Shown in pieces: positions 34,808 through 44,336 of a DNA stretch of 51,168 nucleotides (its first letter is position 1; each line of letters begins with the position of its first letter). The position numbers and the translations under genes were made by a program. Source of the DNA: an uncultured Bellilinea sp. (lineage in GTDB: Bacteria > Chloroflexota > Anaerolineae > Anaerolineales > Anaerolineaceae); NCBI GenBank assembly GCA_938040735.1, contig CALHYE010000010.1:78806-129973 (forward strand). Reading direction: 5' to 3'. Below the pieces are notes generated by a model. That model was not told where the DNA came from. It saw nothing but the letters and a program-made list of their open reading frames with translations, and ran no database searches.

Positions 34808-36454
34808 TTATTTCCAGTCAATCCGTGTAATCAAGCCGTCACCAGTGACCTGTCTGGGCTGCCAATCTTCGCTTGAAATCAGCCAGACGTTGCCCTGGTA
34901 AATAAAGCCAAGAAAACTTTGGGTAGTATCGTTTTGTGCAGGTGACCAAACAACTTTTTGTGGGTCGAGTCCAGCGCCCCCTTCTGTCGGAAAAATTACT
35001 TTACGGTTGGAACCATCTGGCTGCATAACAACCAGTCGGTATCGGCTGTTTTCACTTTGCTCCGGGAAGATGGCTTCCAGATAGGCAAGCCACGCTTGTT
35101 TTTTTGTTTTTTCTTTGGAAATGCTTGGATATGCAAACATGCCGGTTTGTGAAACTAATTTTACCAGCGGACCTGAAGGCAAGATATAAGCGCTTAAGTC
35201 AAAAAGCGGGGATGATTCGGGGTCATTTATTCCGGACATTGGGGCGTGGTTAACTAAATAAAGCGCTTTGCCGTCAGCGCTCCACTCAATGCCCGAAACC
35301 CATGCCCAGTCTGAGCGGGTTTGGAAAGGAAAGAGGTTAATGAGGGGAGTCAAAGTGCCGTTTTCTTCGTTGACTAACCCGACTGCATCTGGCCGGGAAA
35401 AAGCAATTGAATTCGTCGAAGGCGAAATGTGGTAAGTGGTACCCCACCAACCATAAATGCCGCCTGCATTGGTTTCAATGATGCTTTCGTCACGAATAAC
35501 TCTTCCGGCGGCATTAAATACAATCCGCTTTAGATCATTGTTTGCCTGCCAACCGGGAGCGGTAGGGCGAGGTTCTACCGTGGAATACAGGATGGTTGCG
35601 GTTCGATTAGGCAACCACTCTGCAAAGTGAATGACATTTTTGACGTTGAGGTTGATCGGCTGGGCATTTTCTTGATTTAGGTTAACCACCCACAGGCCAT
35701 TGATTTCGTTTTCAATGTTGGCTTTGCGTGTAAATAGCAACCAATCTCCACTTGGAGAAAGGCTAAATACTCGTCCGTCTAAATCTCCGGTCGTTACAAT
35801 GGGTTTCCGCTGTCGAGTATCTCTTTCAATAAGCCAGGCATTACCAGCTGTCAGATAGGCGAGTCTGCCGGGGATTTCCAGCGGAACAAAGGGGGATTGA
35901 ATTCCGATCATCAAGATTTCTGGTCGGGCTTCTTTGATCACCTCAATTTTGAAGATTGATCGGGAGGTTTCAACTCCGTTTTCAATTAAACGACGATAAG
36001 TAATTTGCTGAATTCCATTTTCACCGGGTTGAACTAATAAGGACTCGCCCTCTGTCAGGTTTTCGTTCTTTACAGTTTGTCTTTCAAAAGGAATGATAAC
36101 TTCTTCCTGTTCAAATTCTTCGTTAACACGCGTAATTTTGATTGTGGTTGGTTCGGTGATGAAAGTAAATGATGGCGGTTCGGTGCGATCAAGCGAACCC
36201 AATTCAATATTAGCCAGTTGAAGGGCTTCTATAACTGAGGAGCCAAAGGGGACAAGCACCTCAACTTGATTTTTGCCGTCCACAACGTTAATGGTCAGAC
36301 TTGAAGTCGTATTCGGTTGAGGAGAATTACAAGCCGCTAAACCAAAAAGAAAAATTACCACGCCAAAGAGGTGGAAAATAAAATAATATAGCCCTTTGTT
36401 ATCTTCAGTATTGATCACAAGACCGACAATCTTATTCGTTTTTATCTGATTCAA
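34808..36454 (-). CDS. Lipoprotein with DUF348, G5 and beta-propeller domains
   Basis: 548 residues by the TTG at 36454. The hydrophobic segment ends in the lipobox LAAC, lipidated Cys 42. DUF348 (about 53-108) and a G5 domain (about 120-185: [20 protein letters not shown]) follow, as in YabE/RpfB cell-wall proteins; G5 binds peptidoglycan or sugar chains. Residues about 195-545 carry propeller-like blades ([29 protein letters not shown]) of the TolB/WD40 type. A GTG at 36418 is an alternative start. It is probably exported and anchored in the outer leaflet of the cell membrane. It heads the operon, 40 bases from divergent scpB. Confidence 0.8.
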   Translation of the reverse strand: MNQIKTNKIVGLVINTEDNKGLYYFIFHLFGVVIFLFGLAACNSPQPNTTSSLTINVVDGKNQVEVLVPFGSSVIEALQLANIELGSLDRTEPPSFTFITEPTTIKITRVNEEFEQEEVIIPFERQTVKNENLTEGESLLVQPGENGIQQITYRRLIENGVETSRSIFKIEVIKEARPEILMIGIQSPFVPLEIPGRLAYLTAGNAWLIERDTRQRKPIVTTGDLDGRVFSLSPSGDWLLFTRKANIENEINGLWVVNLNQENAQPINLNVKNVIHFAEWLPNRTATILYSTVEPRPTAPGWQANNDLKRIVFNAAGRVIRDESIIETNAGGIYGWWGTTYHISPSTNSIAFSRPDAVGLVNEENGTLTPLINLFPFQTRSDWAWVSGIEWSADGKALYLVNHAPMSGINDPESSPLFDLSAYILPSGPLVKLVSQTGMFAYPSISKEKTKKQAWLAYLEAIFPEQSENSRYRLVVMQPDGSNRKVIFPTEGGAGLDPQKVVWSPAQNDTTQSFLGFIYQGNVWLISSEDWQPRQVTGDGLITRIDWK

Positions 36455-36494
36455 GTATAATCAGCCAAGATTTATTGAACAGGCATATTATAGC

Positions 36495-37070
36495 ATGAGT
36501 GAAACGAACCTACCTGACGATCAATTTGGGTTGGAATCAAAATTGGAAGCCTTGTTGTTTGTGGCTCCATCGCCCGTAAGCGCTAATCAACTTGCGGAGG
36601 CGCTTGGAGTTAAAACCGAGGATGTCGAACAGGGCTTGAAAAGGTTATCTTTGATCTTTCAGCAAGGACGAGGTCTGAGGCTCCAATTTTTTCAAGGGAA
36701 GTATCAACTGACAACCCCCGCAGAATTTGCTTTGTTAATCGAGCATTTTTTAGGGTTAGAAGCAACCAGCCGTCTCAGCCGAGCGGCTCTAGAGACACTG
36801 GCTATAATTGCCTATCGCCAGCCAATAACCCGTCCGGCAATTGATGCAGTACGAGGGGTAAACAGTGATGGGGTGTTGAAAAGTCTGCTTTCAAAGGGCT
36901 TGGTTCAGGAAATTGGCAGAGCAGAGGGTCCTGGGCGTCCAATTCTCTACGGGACAACCATGGATTTCTTGCAGCATTTCGGATTGGATTCGCTGGATGA
37001 TTTACCGCCCTTTGAGTTGCTTGAGCAAGAAGGGGTCAGCCCAGAAGAACAAAAATTATTAAAGGATTGA
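36495..37070 (+). CDS. scpB: Segregation and condensation protein B
   Basis: 191 residues, the kleisin-associated winged-helix partner of Smc and ScpA, needed for chromosome compaction. The start LESKLEALLFVAPSPVS and LSRAALETLAIIAYRQPITRPAI are diagnostic, followed by VNSDGVLKSLLSKGLV and GRPILYGTT. scpA and smc are not in the window. TATAAT lies at 36456-36461 upstream. The gene is followed by the pseudouridine synthase after 3 bases, the common scpB-rluB neighbourhood. Confidence 0.96.
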   Translation: MSETNLPDDQFGLESKLEALLFVAPSPVSANQLAEALGVKTEDVEQGLKRLSLIFQQGRGLRLQFFQGKYQLTTPAEFALLIEHFLGLEATSRLSRAALETLAIIAYRQPITRPAIDAVRGVNSDGVLKSLLSKGLVQEIGRAEGPGRPILYGTTMDFLQHFGLDSLDDLPPFELLEQEGVSPEEQKLLKD

Positions 37071-37073
37071 TCA

Positions 37074-37895
37074 ATGGGAGAGGAACGAGTACAAAAAATC
37101 TTATCCAGGGCGGGTTTTGGATCGAGGCGAGCCTGTGAGTTATTAATCGCTGATGGGCGAGTTAGAGTTAATGGGAACCTGATTTCACTTGGCGCAAAGG
37201 CAAATGTTGAAACCGATCAGATCACAGTGGATGGACAACCCATTCCAAAACCTAGCGGAAAGAAAATCTATATTGCATTTCACAAACCACGCGGTGTGCT
37301 CTCGGATGACGTGAAGGGGATTGAACGTAAAACCGTATTTGACATGGTCCCACTACCGGAACACTTATTTGTAGTTGGAAGACTGGATTATGACAGTGAA
37401 GGATTAATTCTTCTAACGAATGATGGTGAGTTGGCCAATCGGCTCACCCACCCGCGTTACGGACATGAAAAAGAATACCGTGTCTTACTGTTTACTAAAC
37501 CGGATGAAGAACAATTGGAAATCTGGCGGCGGGGCGTAGTCCTTCCAGATGGGTCACGCACAGCGCCAGCGGATGTTAGCATTGAGGGGAGCGCCGGTAA
37601 AGGCGTGTGGCTTCGTGTGATCATGCGCGAAGGTAAGAAAAGGCAAATTCGAGAGATTGGTAAAACAATTGGCCTACCGGTCAATCGTATCGTCAGGGTG
37701 CGGATTGGAAACTTGAAATTAGGCAACCTGAAACCGGGCGAGTGGAGATATCTAACTCCTTCAGAGGTAAAAGATCTTACAGAGGCGGTGCAGCAAAAAA
37801 ATAGAACCCCTCGCAAAGAGGGGTCTCGGAAAGATACATATCCCAAAAAAGAAAAGACGAATCAGGTTAAATCTTCTTCTGGTAAGCCTTTTTGA
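37074..37895 (+). CDS. Pseudouridine synthase of the RsuA/RluB family
   Basis: 273 residues. An S4 RNA-binding domain (about 1-60: VQKILSRAGFGSRRACELLI) precedes the catalytic domain with GRLDYDSEGLILLTND, whose Asp is the nucleophile, and EGKKRQIREIGKTIG. Converts a uridine of 23S or 16S rRNA to pseudouridine; the scpB neighbourhood and the domain layout suggest the RluB-type large-subunit enzyme. A basic C-terminal tail (about 240-273), rich in Lys and Arg, overlaps the convergent gene by 34 bases. Confidence 0.93.
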   Translation: MGEERVQKILSRAGFGSRRACELLIADGRVRVNGNLISLGAKANVETDQITVDGQPIPKPSGKKIYIAFHKPRGVLSDDVKGIERKTVFDMVPLPEHLFVVGRLDYDSEGLILLTNDGELANRLTHPRYGHEKEYRVLLFTKPDEEQLEIWRRGVVLPDGSRTAPADVSIEGSAGKGVWLRVIMREGKKRQIREIGKTIGLPVNRIVRVRIGNLKLGNLKPGEWRYLTPSEVKDLTEAVQQKNRTPRKEGSRKDTYPKKEKTNQVKSSSGKPF

Positions 37896-38563
37896 ATTTC
37901 TTGAATAAATGATAATGGAACCGGTTTCTCTTTTCCTCGTTTGCGGATGAAATCTTTTAATTTTTCTAGCGGCAAGGCAGAAATTGGTGAGCCATTCGTT
38001 TCTAAGCGGGCTTTTGGATTAGTGAAAACCAAAATGGCTTGAATGTCAGGTATTTCCAGATTGGGAAATTTTTTCTTGAGGAATTTTTCAAAATCGCTGA
38101 TGGTGTACTGGGCATCCATTTCAGGTCTCCCTAGACCTTCCTGCCCAAAAATTTTCAAGTAAAGATTGCCGCCTTTTTGACGAAATCGGTTTTTATTCTC
38201 ATCGTAAATAATCGTCCCACCAACGGAAATTGGGATCAGGGCAATAATACCAGCGGGTCCGATAAGCGCATGCGGAATGTCGGTTACATAATGATAAAGG
38301 GTATATTTATCTTCAAGTCCCTTTAATCCGGAAGTGAGCAATTCATCTGGCCGGGGAGACCTTCCCCACCGGTTACCAAAATAAATACCGATTTGGGTCA
38401 TTAAGAAACCAAATAGCAATGCGCCAAAAGTGATGGTGATTTGCTCCGGCTGGGTAAAGGAATAATATAGACCGATGGCAAGAACAATCAGGGCGCCGAT
38501 GGTGAGAGTTTGACCAATTTTTTTATTGCGCTTAATCAGTTTGGTGTTGGAAACAATCTTCAT
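37862..38563 (-). CDS. Membrane protein with a NERD-like (nuclease-related) domain
   Basis: 233 residues. Two hydrophobic helices (about 18-58) form an N-terminal anchor, then LTSGLKGLEDKYTLYHY and HALIGPAGIIALIPISVGGTIIYDENKNRF follow, the pattern of the NERD domain fold (PD-(D/E)xK-like), with ILVFTNPKARLE near the C-terminus. The Glu/Asp-Lys catalytic residues are hard to identify, so nuclease activity is doubtful. It lies between the pseudouridine synthase (34-base convergent overlap) and plsX (14 bases). It could also be an uncharacterised membrane protein with only remote NERD similarity. Confidence 0.55.
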   Translation of the reverse strand: MKIVSNTKLIKRNKKIGQTLTIGALIVLAIGLYYSFTQPEQITITFGALLFGFLMTQIGIYFGNRWGRSPRPDELLTSGLKGLEDKYTLYHYVTDIPHALIGPAGIIALIPISVGGTIIYDENKNRFRQKGGNLYLKIFGQEGLGRPEMDAQYTISDFEKFLKKKFPNLEIPDIQAILVFTNPKARLETNGSPISALPLEKLKDFIRKRGKEKPVPLSFIQEIQKGLPEEDLT

Positions 38564-38577
38564 GGAATAACCTCAAA

Positions 38578-39612
38578 TTAGGATTGGCTTATAGCGTTTT
38601 TTGTAATATTTTCGACCATTTCAAGCCGCTCTTCGATTGCCGAACGTAGAGCGGGCAGCAAGTCGGCTTTGACGGCTTGCCGGGCAATCCGAATCGCGTT
38701 ATACATAGCGCGACTGTCGGAACGCCCGTGACCGACAAAAACCAGACCGTCAATTCCCAGCAACGGCGCGGCGCCTACCTCCCCGGGGTCCATCATGGCT
38801 TTCAGCTTCTTAAAGGCAGGTTTGGCAAGCAGAGCGCCAAACTTGGTGATTGTAGATGCTGTTAATTCCTGTTTCAGAGTATCCGTTAATAACTTGGCAA
38901 CTGCTTCGCTGGATTTTAGAAGAATGTTGCCAGTAAATCCATCGGTTACTACGACATCCGCCGCTCCACCAAAAAGCTCCTTGCCTTCAACATTGCCAAT
39001 AAAATTCAAACCGGACTTTTCCAAAAGAGGGTACGTGTCTTTGATTAATTGATTCCCCTTGCCGGATTCTTCTCCATTCGATAACAGCCCTACCCGCGGA
39101 TTTTGCTTATTCAGGACTTTTTCAGCATAAATGCTGCCTAAAACCGCGAATTGGAGAAGAAATTCGGGACGACAATCGGCGTTAGCGCCAATGTCCAGGA
39201 CAACACAATGTCCGCCTTTGACCGGGAAGAGTGCGGTTAGGGCAGGCCGGGCAACCCCTTTGATGCGCCCAAGTGTACGCAATGCATTAAACATGGCTGC
39301 ACCGGTGTTGCCAGCGGTAACAAAGGCATCCCCTTTACCTTCCTTGACGAGGCTGAGCCCAACGGCCATAGAATTACGTGGTTTGCGTTTTGCGGCTTCA
39401 ACCGGTTTCTCTCCCATTTCTACCAGATCAGGGGCATGCTCAACTTTGATTGGAAGGTTTTGGGCATTTTGAGCCTTCAATTGAGGGGCGATTAGGTTTT
39501 CATCGCCAACCAGGATGATTTCTTCTGAAAATTCTCTTGCGGCTATGATGGCTGCTTGAATTTCAGGGTCTGGATATTGATCTGAGCCCATAGCGTCTAA
39601 AATAATGGTCAT
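38578..39612 (-). CDS. plsX: Phosphate acyltransferase
   Basis: Makes acyl-phosphate from acyl-ACP at the start of phospholipid synthesis; peripheral membrane enzyme in the family. 344 residues from ATG 39612, preceded by GGAGG 5 bases upstream; a TTG at 39624 is less likely. Motifs are ILDAMGSDQYPDPEI, KPRNSMAVGLSLVKEG, FVTAGNTGAAM, LDIGANADC and DVVVTDGFTGNILLKSSEA. It is not next to fabD or acpP here. The tRNA-Leu gene lies upstream on the other strand. Confidence 0.96.
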   Translation of the reverse strand: MTIILDAMGSDQYPDPEIQAAIIAAREFSEEIILVGDENLIAPQLKAQNAQNLPIKVEHAPDLVEMGEKPVEAAKRKPRNSMAVGLSLVKEGKGDAFVTAGNTGAAMFNALRTLGRIKGVARPALTALFPVKGGHCVVLDIGANADCRPEFLLQFAVLGSIYAEKVLNKQNPRVGLLSNGEESGKGNQLIKDTYPLLEKSGLNFIGNVEGKELFGGAADVVVTDGFTGNILLKSSEAVAKLLTDTLKQELTASTITKFGALLAKPAFKKLKAMMDPGEVGAAPLLGIDGLVFVGHGRSDSRAMYNAIRIARQAVKADLLPALRSAIEERLEMVENITKNAISQS

Positions 39613-39649
39613 GGCATCCTCCAACTAATTAGGTCTCACTGCGGATTTC

Positions 39650-39677
39650 TTGACATACCACCAGAGCAGATTATAAT
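39650..39677 (+). promoter_or_regulatory. Consensus sigma-70 promoter of tRNA-Leu
   Basis: TTGACA (39650-39655) and TATAAT (39672-39677), both perfect, with a 16-base spacer. Transcription would start near 39684, about 7 bases before the tRNA. Confidence 0.85.
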
Positions 39678-39690
39678 ATCGAAGCCGCTT

Positions 39691-39772
39691 GCGCTGGTGC
39701 TGGAATTGGCAGACAGGCATGGTTGAGGGCCATGTGCCGAAAGGCGTGTGGGTTCAACTCCCACCCAGCGCA
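39691..39772 (+). tRNA. tRNA-Leu (anticodon GAG)
   Basis: 82-base tRNA. The acceptor GCGCTGG (39691-39697) pairs with CCAGCGC (39765-39771), discriminator A at 39772. The anticodon stem CATGG/CCATG (39718-39722, 39730-39734) encloses TTGAGGG with GAG at 39725-39727. A long variable arm and GGTTCAACTCC T-loop complete a class II tRNA-Leu reading CUC/CUU. No CCA is encoded at the 3' end (the sequence continues CAAG), so CCA must be added by enzyme. It has its own promoter and terminator. Confidence 0.95.
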
Positions 39773-39774
39773 CA

Positions 39775-39804
39775 AGCCACCTCTTGGCGAGGTGGCTCTT
39801 TTAT
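39775..39804 (+). terminator. Terminator of tRNA-Leu
   Basis: AGCCACCTC (39775-39783) pairs with GAGGTGGCT (39789-39797) around TTGGC, followed by CTTTTAT. It lies 3 bases after the tRNA. It may also stop the convergent polyprenyl synthase transcript. Confidence 0.85.
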
Positions 39805-39810
39805 AACAGC

Positions 39811-40782
39811 TTAAATTTCTCTTCGGGTGATGTAAAGGGTCAATTCTTCCAGGTGGGTTCTTTCAGGACAAGGCGGAAGTTTTTGTAAACCATTAAAGGC
39901 TTCGTTAACATAACGTTCTGCTTCTGTAATGGATTGTTCAATTGCATGACTGTCCCGGATACAATCTACCAGCCGTTGGATATCTTCCTCATAATGGGGA
40001 CAGCGACCTTCTATAATCTGTTGAACCAAATCGTCATCTGGATGATCTTCAATGTAATACAGTGTTGGGAGGGTAATTAATCCTTGACGTAAATCACTGC
40101 CAACCGGTTTACCTAGCTTAGAAGAATCACTAACAAAGTCAAGAACGTCATCCATGATTTGGAATGCCATGCCGATGTTGAAGCCATAGGATCGAATGAT
40201 CTGGATGGTCTCTTCTGAAACCACACTGATTAACGCAGCGCAGGTAGCTGAAGTTTCAAACAGAGAAGCAGTTTTGGCGTAAATTCGTTGATAATAGCCT
40301 TCCCGGTCTGCCTGACAGCGACTAGAGAAAAGTTGAGAAATTTCTCCATTAACGATAACACTGAGTGTATTGGAGAAAAGGCTCATTACCGGTATAGATT
40401 CGGTGTCAGCTGCAAGCTTGGCGGCCCGAGCAAATAGAAAATCACCCGTTAGGACGGTTGCTCCGGGTGACCATTGAGAATTGAGTGTCGGGATACCGCG
40501 CCGCAAAAGCGCTCCATCAATTAAGTCATCGTGGACAAGGGTGGCAGTATGCAATAATTCAATGGCTGCGGCTAATGTGATTAACTTTTCCTGAGGTGCA
40601 CCCAACATTCTGCCGACTAATAAAGTTACGGTGGGGCGAATGCGTTTTCCTCCGGATGCCAGTAAATGCCGGAGGGCGGCTTGCAAGTCGGGGTGATGCC
40701 CTTCGGCTTGAAATTGCATCAAGTTTTCAACTTGATGAATCTGTTCCTGCACAGGGATTAAGAATGATGTTGTGGTGCTCAA
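39811..40782 (-). CDS. Polyprenyl diphosphate synthase (trans-prenyltransferase)
   Basis: 323 residues. It condenses isopentenyl diphosphate onto allylic primers. The first Asp-rich motif DDLIDGALLRRG starts at 85 and the second is DDVLDF; GKRIRP, near 45-50, binds pyrophosphate. Residues -4 and -5 before the first motif are small (Thr, Ala), which in trans-prenyltransferases permits long chains, so a C30-C50 product for a quinone is likely, not farnesyl diphosphate. The start overlaps the TatD stop (ATGA). Confidence 0.92.
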   Translation of the reverse strand: MSTTTSFLIPVQEQIHQVENLMQFQAEGHHPDLQAALRHLLASGGKRIRPTVTLLVGRMLGAPQEKLITLAAAIELLHTATLVHDDLIDGALLRRGIPTLNSQWSPGATVLTGDFLFARAAKLAADTESIPVMSLFSNTLSVIVNGEISQLFSSRCQADREGYYQRIYAKTASLFETSATCAALISVVSEETIQIIRSYGFNIGMAFQIMDDVLDFVSDSSKLGKPVGSDLRQGLITLPTLYYIEDHPDDDLVQQIIEGRCPHYEEDIQRLVDCIRDSHAIEQSITEAERYVNEAFNGLQKLPPCPERTHLEELTLYITRREI

Positions 40783-41588
40783 TCAGCCGATCTCCATTCA
40801 AATAAATGATTACCATTATTCGTTAACGTAGTAATTGTTCTCTCCAATGGGAGTTCTTTTAGCATCGCTATCTTTTGAACTACCAGGCTTACCCAAGCTG
40901 GCTCATTTCGTTTTCCGCGAAAAGGGTGGGGCGCCAGATAAGGGGCGTCGGTTTCAGCGATCATTGAGGTCAAAGGTATTGCTTGCGTGGTGGTGTGGCG
41001 GTCTTTGGCATTCGAAAAGGTAACCGGGCCGGCTACGCCGACGTAGAAACCCAACTCGATGGCTTTATAGGCAGTTTCTAAATCGCCGTCAAAAGCATGT
41101 AGAACACCCGGCTTTTCCGCCAAAATGTTGCCCGACACTCGCAAGGTTTTGACCCATTTCGCAAGAATTGGCATCAGGTCATGCAAGGCATTCCGGTTAT
41201 GAACTATCAGGGGCTTGGAAATTTCCTTCGCTAATTCCATTTGAGCAGCCAGGATTTTCTTTTGAAGCGCCGGCTCTGCATAGTTCCGGTAGTAATCTAA
41301 ACCGATTTCGCCAATCGCAACAACTTTGGGGTGGCGGCAAAGGACACGGAGTTTTTCGATGCTGCCGGCATCCCACAAAGAAGCGTTATTGGGATGGACG
41401 CCGACAGCCGCAAATGCGATGTCATATTTTTCGCAAATTGCTACAGCCCGCCGGCTGGTTTCCAAATCAATTCCGGGAACTAGAATCCGGTCAACACCTT
41501 GCTGTTGAGCGCGTTGGATGACCTGTTCGAGATCATGATCAAATTGGTTAAGGTTCAGATGACAATGTGTATCTTGATAAGCAATCAC
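40779..41588 (-). CDS. TatD-family metal-dependent hydrolase
   Basis: 269 residues with the amidohydrolase fold. Metal ligands are in [12 protein letters not shown], the conserved [22 protein letters not shown] (Glu), [13 protein letters not shown] and [20 protein letters not shown]. Members are 3'-5' DNases or D-aminoacyl-tRNA-related hydrolases; the exact role is not assigned. Coupled by ATGA overlaps to the phosphohexomutase upstream and to the prenyl synthase downstream. Confidence 0.94.
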   Translation of the reverse strand: MIAYQDTHCHLNLNQFDHDLEQVIQRAQQQGVDRILVPGIDLETSRRAVAICEKYDIAFAAVGVHPNNASLWDAGSIEKLRVLCRHPKVVAIGEIGLDYYRNYAEPALQKKILAAQMELAKEISKPLIVHNRNALHDLMPILAKWVKTLRVSGNILAEKPGVLHAFDGDLETAYKAIELGFYVGVAGPVTFSNAKDRHTTTQAIPLTSMIAETDAPYLAPHPFRGKRNEPAWVSLVVQKIAMLKELPLERTITTLTNNGNHLFEWRSAD

Positions 41589-43009
41589 TTTTTTAACCCA
41601 GCAAGTTTTAAGCCGTCCTCCAAAATCGGTTTTACGCGATCTTGATGGGTCGTTTCACAATATACACGGATGATGGGTTCGGTTCCGGAAAAGCGGATCA
41701 GCATCCAACCTCCGTCTTCCAGTGTGAACTTGAAACCATCGTTGGTGTTTAAGCCGGTAACTCTTAAGCCGCCAATTGTCTCTGGTTTAGCGGCGAGAAT
41801 CATTTTCTCTTTTTCGGATCGGTCACCAGTAAAGCGCGAGTCAACCCGGTCATAATAATGCGGACCAACTTTTGAAAAGAGCAAGTCAATTAATTCGGAT
41901 GGTTTTTTGTTCAAGCGCACCATCATGTCCAGAATATATAAACCGGCGAGTATTCCATCTCTTTCGGGAACATTACCACGGAAGGCATAACCGCCTGATT
42001 CCTCACCGCCAATTAATGCATTGGTTTCCAGGAATTTGGGGGCAACATATTTAAAGCCTACACCTGTTTCATAAACAGGAATATCATAAATCTTTCCGAG
42101 TTTTTCGAGCATACTGGTGGTAGAAAGCGTTTTGACAATTGGCCCGCGCTCTTTTCTAACTTCGAGTAAATACAAAGCAAGAAGCGCATACACCTGTAAC
42201 TGATTTATAAAACGGCCTTTTTCGTCGCCAACGCCAACCCGGTCTGCATCTCCATCGGTAATGAGCAGAACATCAGCGCCTTGTTTAACGGTTTCTTTCA
42301 AGCCGGCATCAATGTTCGGTGGAATTGGTTCCGGACGGGACATTTCCGGGAAAATAGGATTGCGGTGGTTGTGAATTTCGATCACTTGGGTTTTGCCCCC
42401 GGCCAACAATTCAGGAAACCAGCCAGCCCCATTTCCCCACATGGGATCAATCAGGATTTTTAAGCCAGCATCGCGTATGGGCTGCAAATCAATCAGGGAT
42501 TTTAGATGTTCAATGTATGCTGGTGCAGGGTCAAAGCGAACGAGCGCCCCAATTTTCTCGGCTTCTTCAGCTGAAACCAGTTTCACCTCGTTTTCTGAAT
42601 CGGGAATCAGGGATTCGATTTGCTTCAGGCCTTCCGGATTAACCGCGCCGCCGCGTTCATCTCGCACTTTGAAACCGTTATCCGTGGGGGGGTTGTGAGA
42701 AGCGGTAATATTAATAGCGCCGGCAGCGCCTTTGTTGACCACCGAAAACGCAATAACGGGAGTAGGGGTAGCGTCCTGGGTTAAGTAAACTTTAAATCCA
42801 TTTCCACACAACACTTCTGCAGTTGCAAGCGCAAAATTTTCTGAGAGAAAACGCTTATCGTAACCGATTACAACCCACTGCCCCTGTTTGCCTTTTTCAA
42901 GCAGGTAACTGGCAAAACCTTGTGCGCAACGGCGTACATTGGCAAAGGTATAATCTTCAGCAATGAAACCTCTCCAGCCATCGGTTCCGAACTTGATTTT
43001 TGTCGTCAT
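41585..43009 (-). CDS. Phosphohexomutase (phosphoglucomutase/phosphomannomutase family)
   Basis: Interconverts hexose 1- and 6-phosphates. 474 residues from ATG 43009, preceded by GAGGAGG; a reading to 43060 adds a non-homologous tail. Family motifs are [22 protein letters not shown] with phosphoserine Ser 104, DGDADRVGV for Mg2+, [10 protein letters not shown] for sugar binding, and [12 protein letters not shown] for phosphate. The GlmM, PMM or PGM specificity is undetermined, but a feed to nucleotide-sugar and GT pathways is plausible. Overlaps tatD by ATGA. Confidence 0.93.
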   Translation of the reverse strand: MTTKIKFGTDGWRGFIAEDYTFANVRRCAQGFASYLLEKGKQGQWVVIGYDKRFLSENFALATAEVLCGNGFKVYLTQDATPTPVIAFSVVNKGAAGAINITASHNPPTDNGFKVRDERGGAVNPEGLKQIESLIPDSENEVKLVSAEEAEKIGALVRFDPAPAYIEHLKSLIDLQPIRDAGLKILIDPMWGNGAGWFPELLAGGKTQVIEIHNHRNPIFPEMSRPEPIPPNIDAGLKETVKQGADVLLITDGDADRVGVGDEKGRFINQLQVYALLALYLLEVRKERGPIVKTLSTTSMLEKLGKIYDIPVYETGVGFKYVAPKFLETNALIGGEESGGYAFRGNVPERDGILAGLYILDMMVRLNKKPSELIDLLFSKVGPHYYDRVDSRFTGDRSEKEKMILAAKPETIGGLRVTGLNTNDGFKFTLEDGGWMLIRFSGTEPIIRVYCETTHQDRVKPILEDGLKLAGLKK

Positions 43010-43059
43010 GGAGTGCTCCTCCTCTGAGATGCATGTGAGATTAGTAACAATCTTATCCA

Positions 43060-43087
43060 ATTATAACAGGTGATTAACCAGACACAA
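43060..43087 (-). promoter_or_regulatory. Possible promoter of the phosphohexomutase operon
   Basis: Minus strand: TTGTGT (43087-43082), 16-base spacer, TATAAT (43065-43060), about 50 bases before the ATG at 43009. Confidence 0.45.
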
Positions 43088-43109
43088 AATAATTGTCCAA
43101 GAATAAGCG

Positions 43110-43118
43110 TGCTATAAT
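43110..43118 (+). promoter_or_regulatory. Extended -10 promoter of the cysteine desulfurase operon
   Basis: TGCTATAAT, an extended -10 element (TG-n-TATAAT), 33 bases before ATG 43151. A weak TTGTCC lies 14 bases upstream; extended -10 promoters need no good -35. Confidence 0.5.
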
Positions 43119-43150
43119 CTACACGGATTGTCTGAATTAGGATGATGTGG

Positions 43151-44335
43151 ATGAATAATTCTTTGGATAAGATTTATCTTGATTATGCTGCAACGACCCC
43201 GGTGGATGAGCGGGTGATTGAGGCAATGCTCCCTTACTTCAACCGCCAATTCGGTAACCCCTCATCAGTTCATATTTTTGGTCAAGAGGCAGAAGCAGCC
43301 CTTGAGGGAGGGCGCGAGACGATTGCGAGGATATTGGATGTTTCAGCCGGTGAAATTGTGTTTACCGGCTGCGGTACCGAAAGTGATAATTTGGCTTTAC
43401 GAGGTATTGCGCTTGAGCGAAAATTAAGATACGGTGCAGATCGTATTCTCATTTCGCCGGTTGAGCATCATGCCGTTTCTCGTACTGCTCGACAACTGGC
43501 TGATCACTTTGGTTTTCGAGTAGAGTTTTTGAAGGTTGACTCCTTTGGGATAGTTGACCCTGATTACCTTCGTAGAATCATAGACCGGGATGTAGCGATT
43601 GTTTCGGTGATCTATGGAAACAACGAAATTGGGAGTATCAATCCGGTAGAAGAACTGGGCAAAATTTGCAGGAATTATGATGTGCCTTTCCATGTCGATG
43701 CCGTCCAGGCGGCAGCCCATCTACCCATGAGAGGAATTGGTAATTGGTGTGACGCGGCTTCCTTTGGCGCCCACAAGTTTTATGGCCCAAAAGGTGTTGG
43801 CGCTTTGTTCATACGAAAAGGGACACCTATCCTTCCTATACAGACTGGTGGAGGACAAGAGAACGGAATTCGTTCAGGGACTCAAAATGTTCCTTATATC
43901 GTTGGAATGGCAAAAGCCTTTGAACTGGCTCAAACCGAAGGTTTGAAAAACCAGGCATCCTTAATCCAACACCGGGATAGGATTATCTCATCGGCGCTAG
44001 AGAATATCAAAGGGATCTATTTGACAGGGCATCCGATTAAGCGGTTAGCCAATCACGCCAGTTTTGTTTTCGAGGGGGTTGATGGAAATCAATTGTTGAT
44101 CCTGCTGGATGCTGCTGGTTTTGCCTGTTCGTCTGGGTCGGCTTGTAAAACCGGCGATCCGAAGCCATCGGAAGTGTTGCTGGCTCTGGGTATTTCTCCG
44201 CAAGTAGCTCTTGGATCTTTGCGGGTTACGGTTGGAAAATATACCACTCTAAATGAGGTTGAGAAATTTGTCACCGCGCTTCCTTTACTGGTTAATAAAA
44301 TTAGGAAACTGTTGATGGAGTTAAAGGGCGGGTAA
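43151..44335 (+). CDS. Cysteine desulfurase (IscS/NifS family)
   Basis: PLP enzyme that takes sulfur from cysteine as persulfide for tRNA thiolation and Fe-S clusters. 394 residues from ATG 43151; ATGs at 43142 and 43145 add three or two residues. The PLP site is HKFYGPKG (Lys 209), with SVIYGNNEIGSINP and HVDAVQAAAHLP. Catalytic Cys 332 is in SSGSACKTGDPKPSE. The preceding TTAGG may be the ribosome site. It is directly followed by mnmA (1 base gap), which accepts its sulfur in other bacteria via a relay. Confidence 0.95.
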   Translation: MNNSLDKIYLDYAATTPVDERVIEAMLPYFNRQFGNPSSVHIFGQEAEAALEGGRETIARILDVSAGEIVFTGCGTESDNLALRGIALERKLRYGADRILISPVEHHAVSRTARQLADHFGFRVEFLKVDSFGIVDPDYLRRIIDRDVAIVSVIYGNNEIGSINPVEELGKICRNYDVPFHVDAVQAAAHLPMRGIGNWCDAASFGAHKFYGPKGVGALFIRKGTPILPIQTGGGQENGIRSGTQNVPYIVGMAKAFELAQTEGLKNQASLIQHRDRIISSALENIKGIYLTGHPIKRLANHASFVFEGVDGNQLLILLDAAGFACSSGSACKTGDPKPSEVLLALGISPQVALGSLRVTVGKYTTLNEVEKFVTALPLLVNKIRKLLMELKGG

Positions 44336-44336
44336 A

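Noticed and set aside
34783-34821. Extended N-terminus of the UXS-like enzyme
   Set aside because: Family members begin at MRILVTG, and the extension overlaps the lipoprotein's 3' end.
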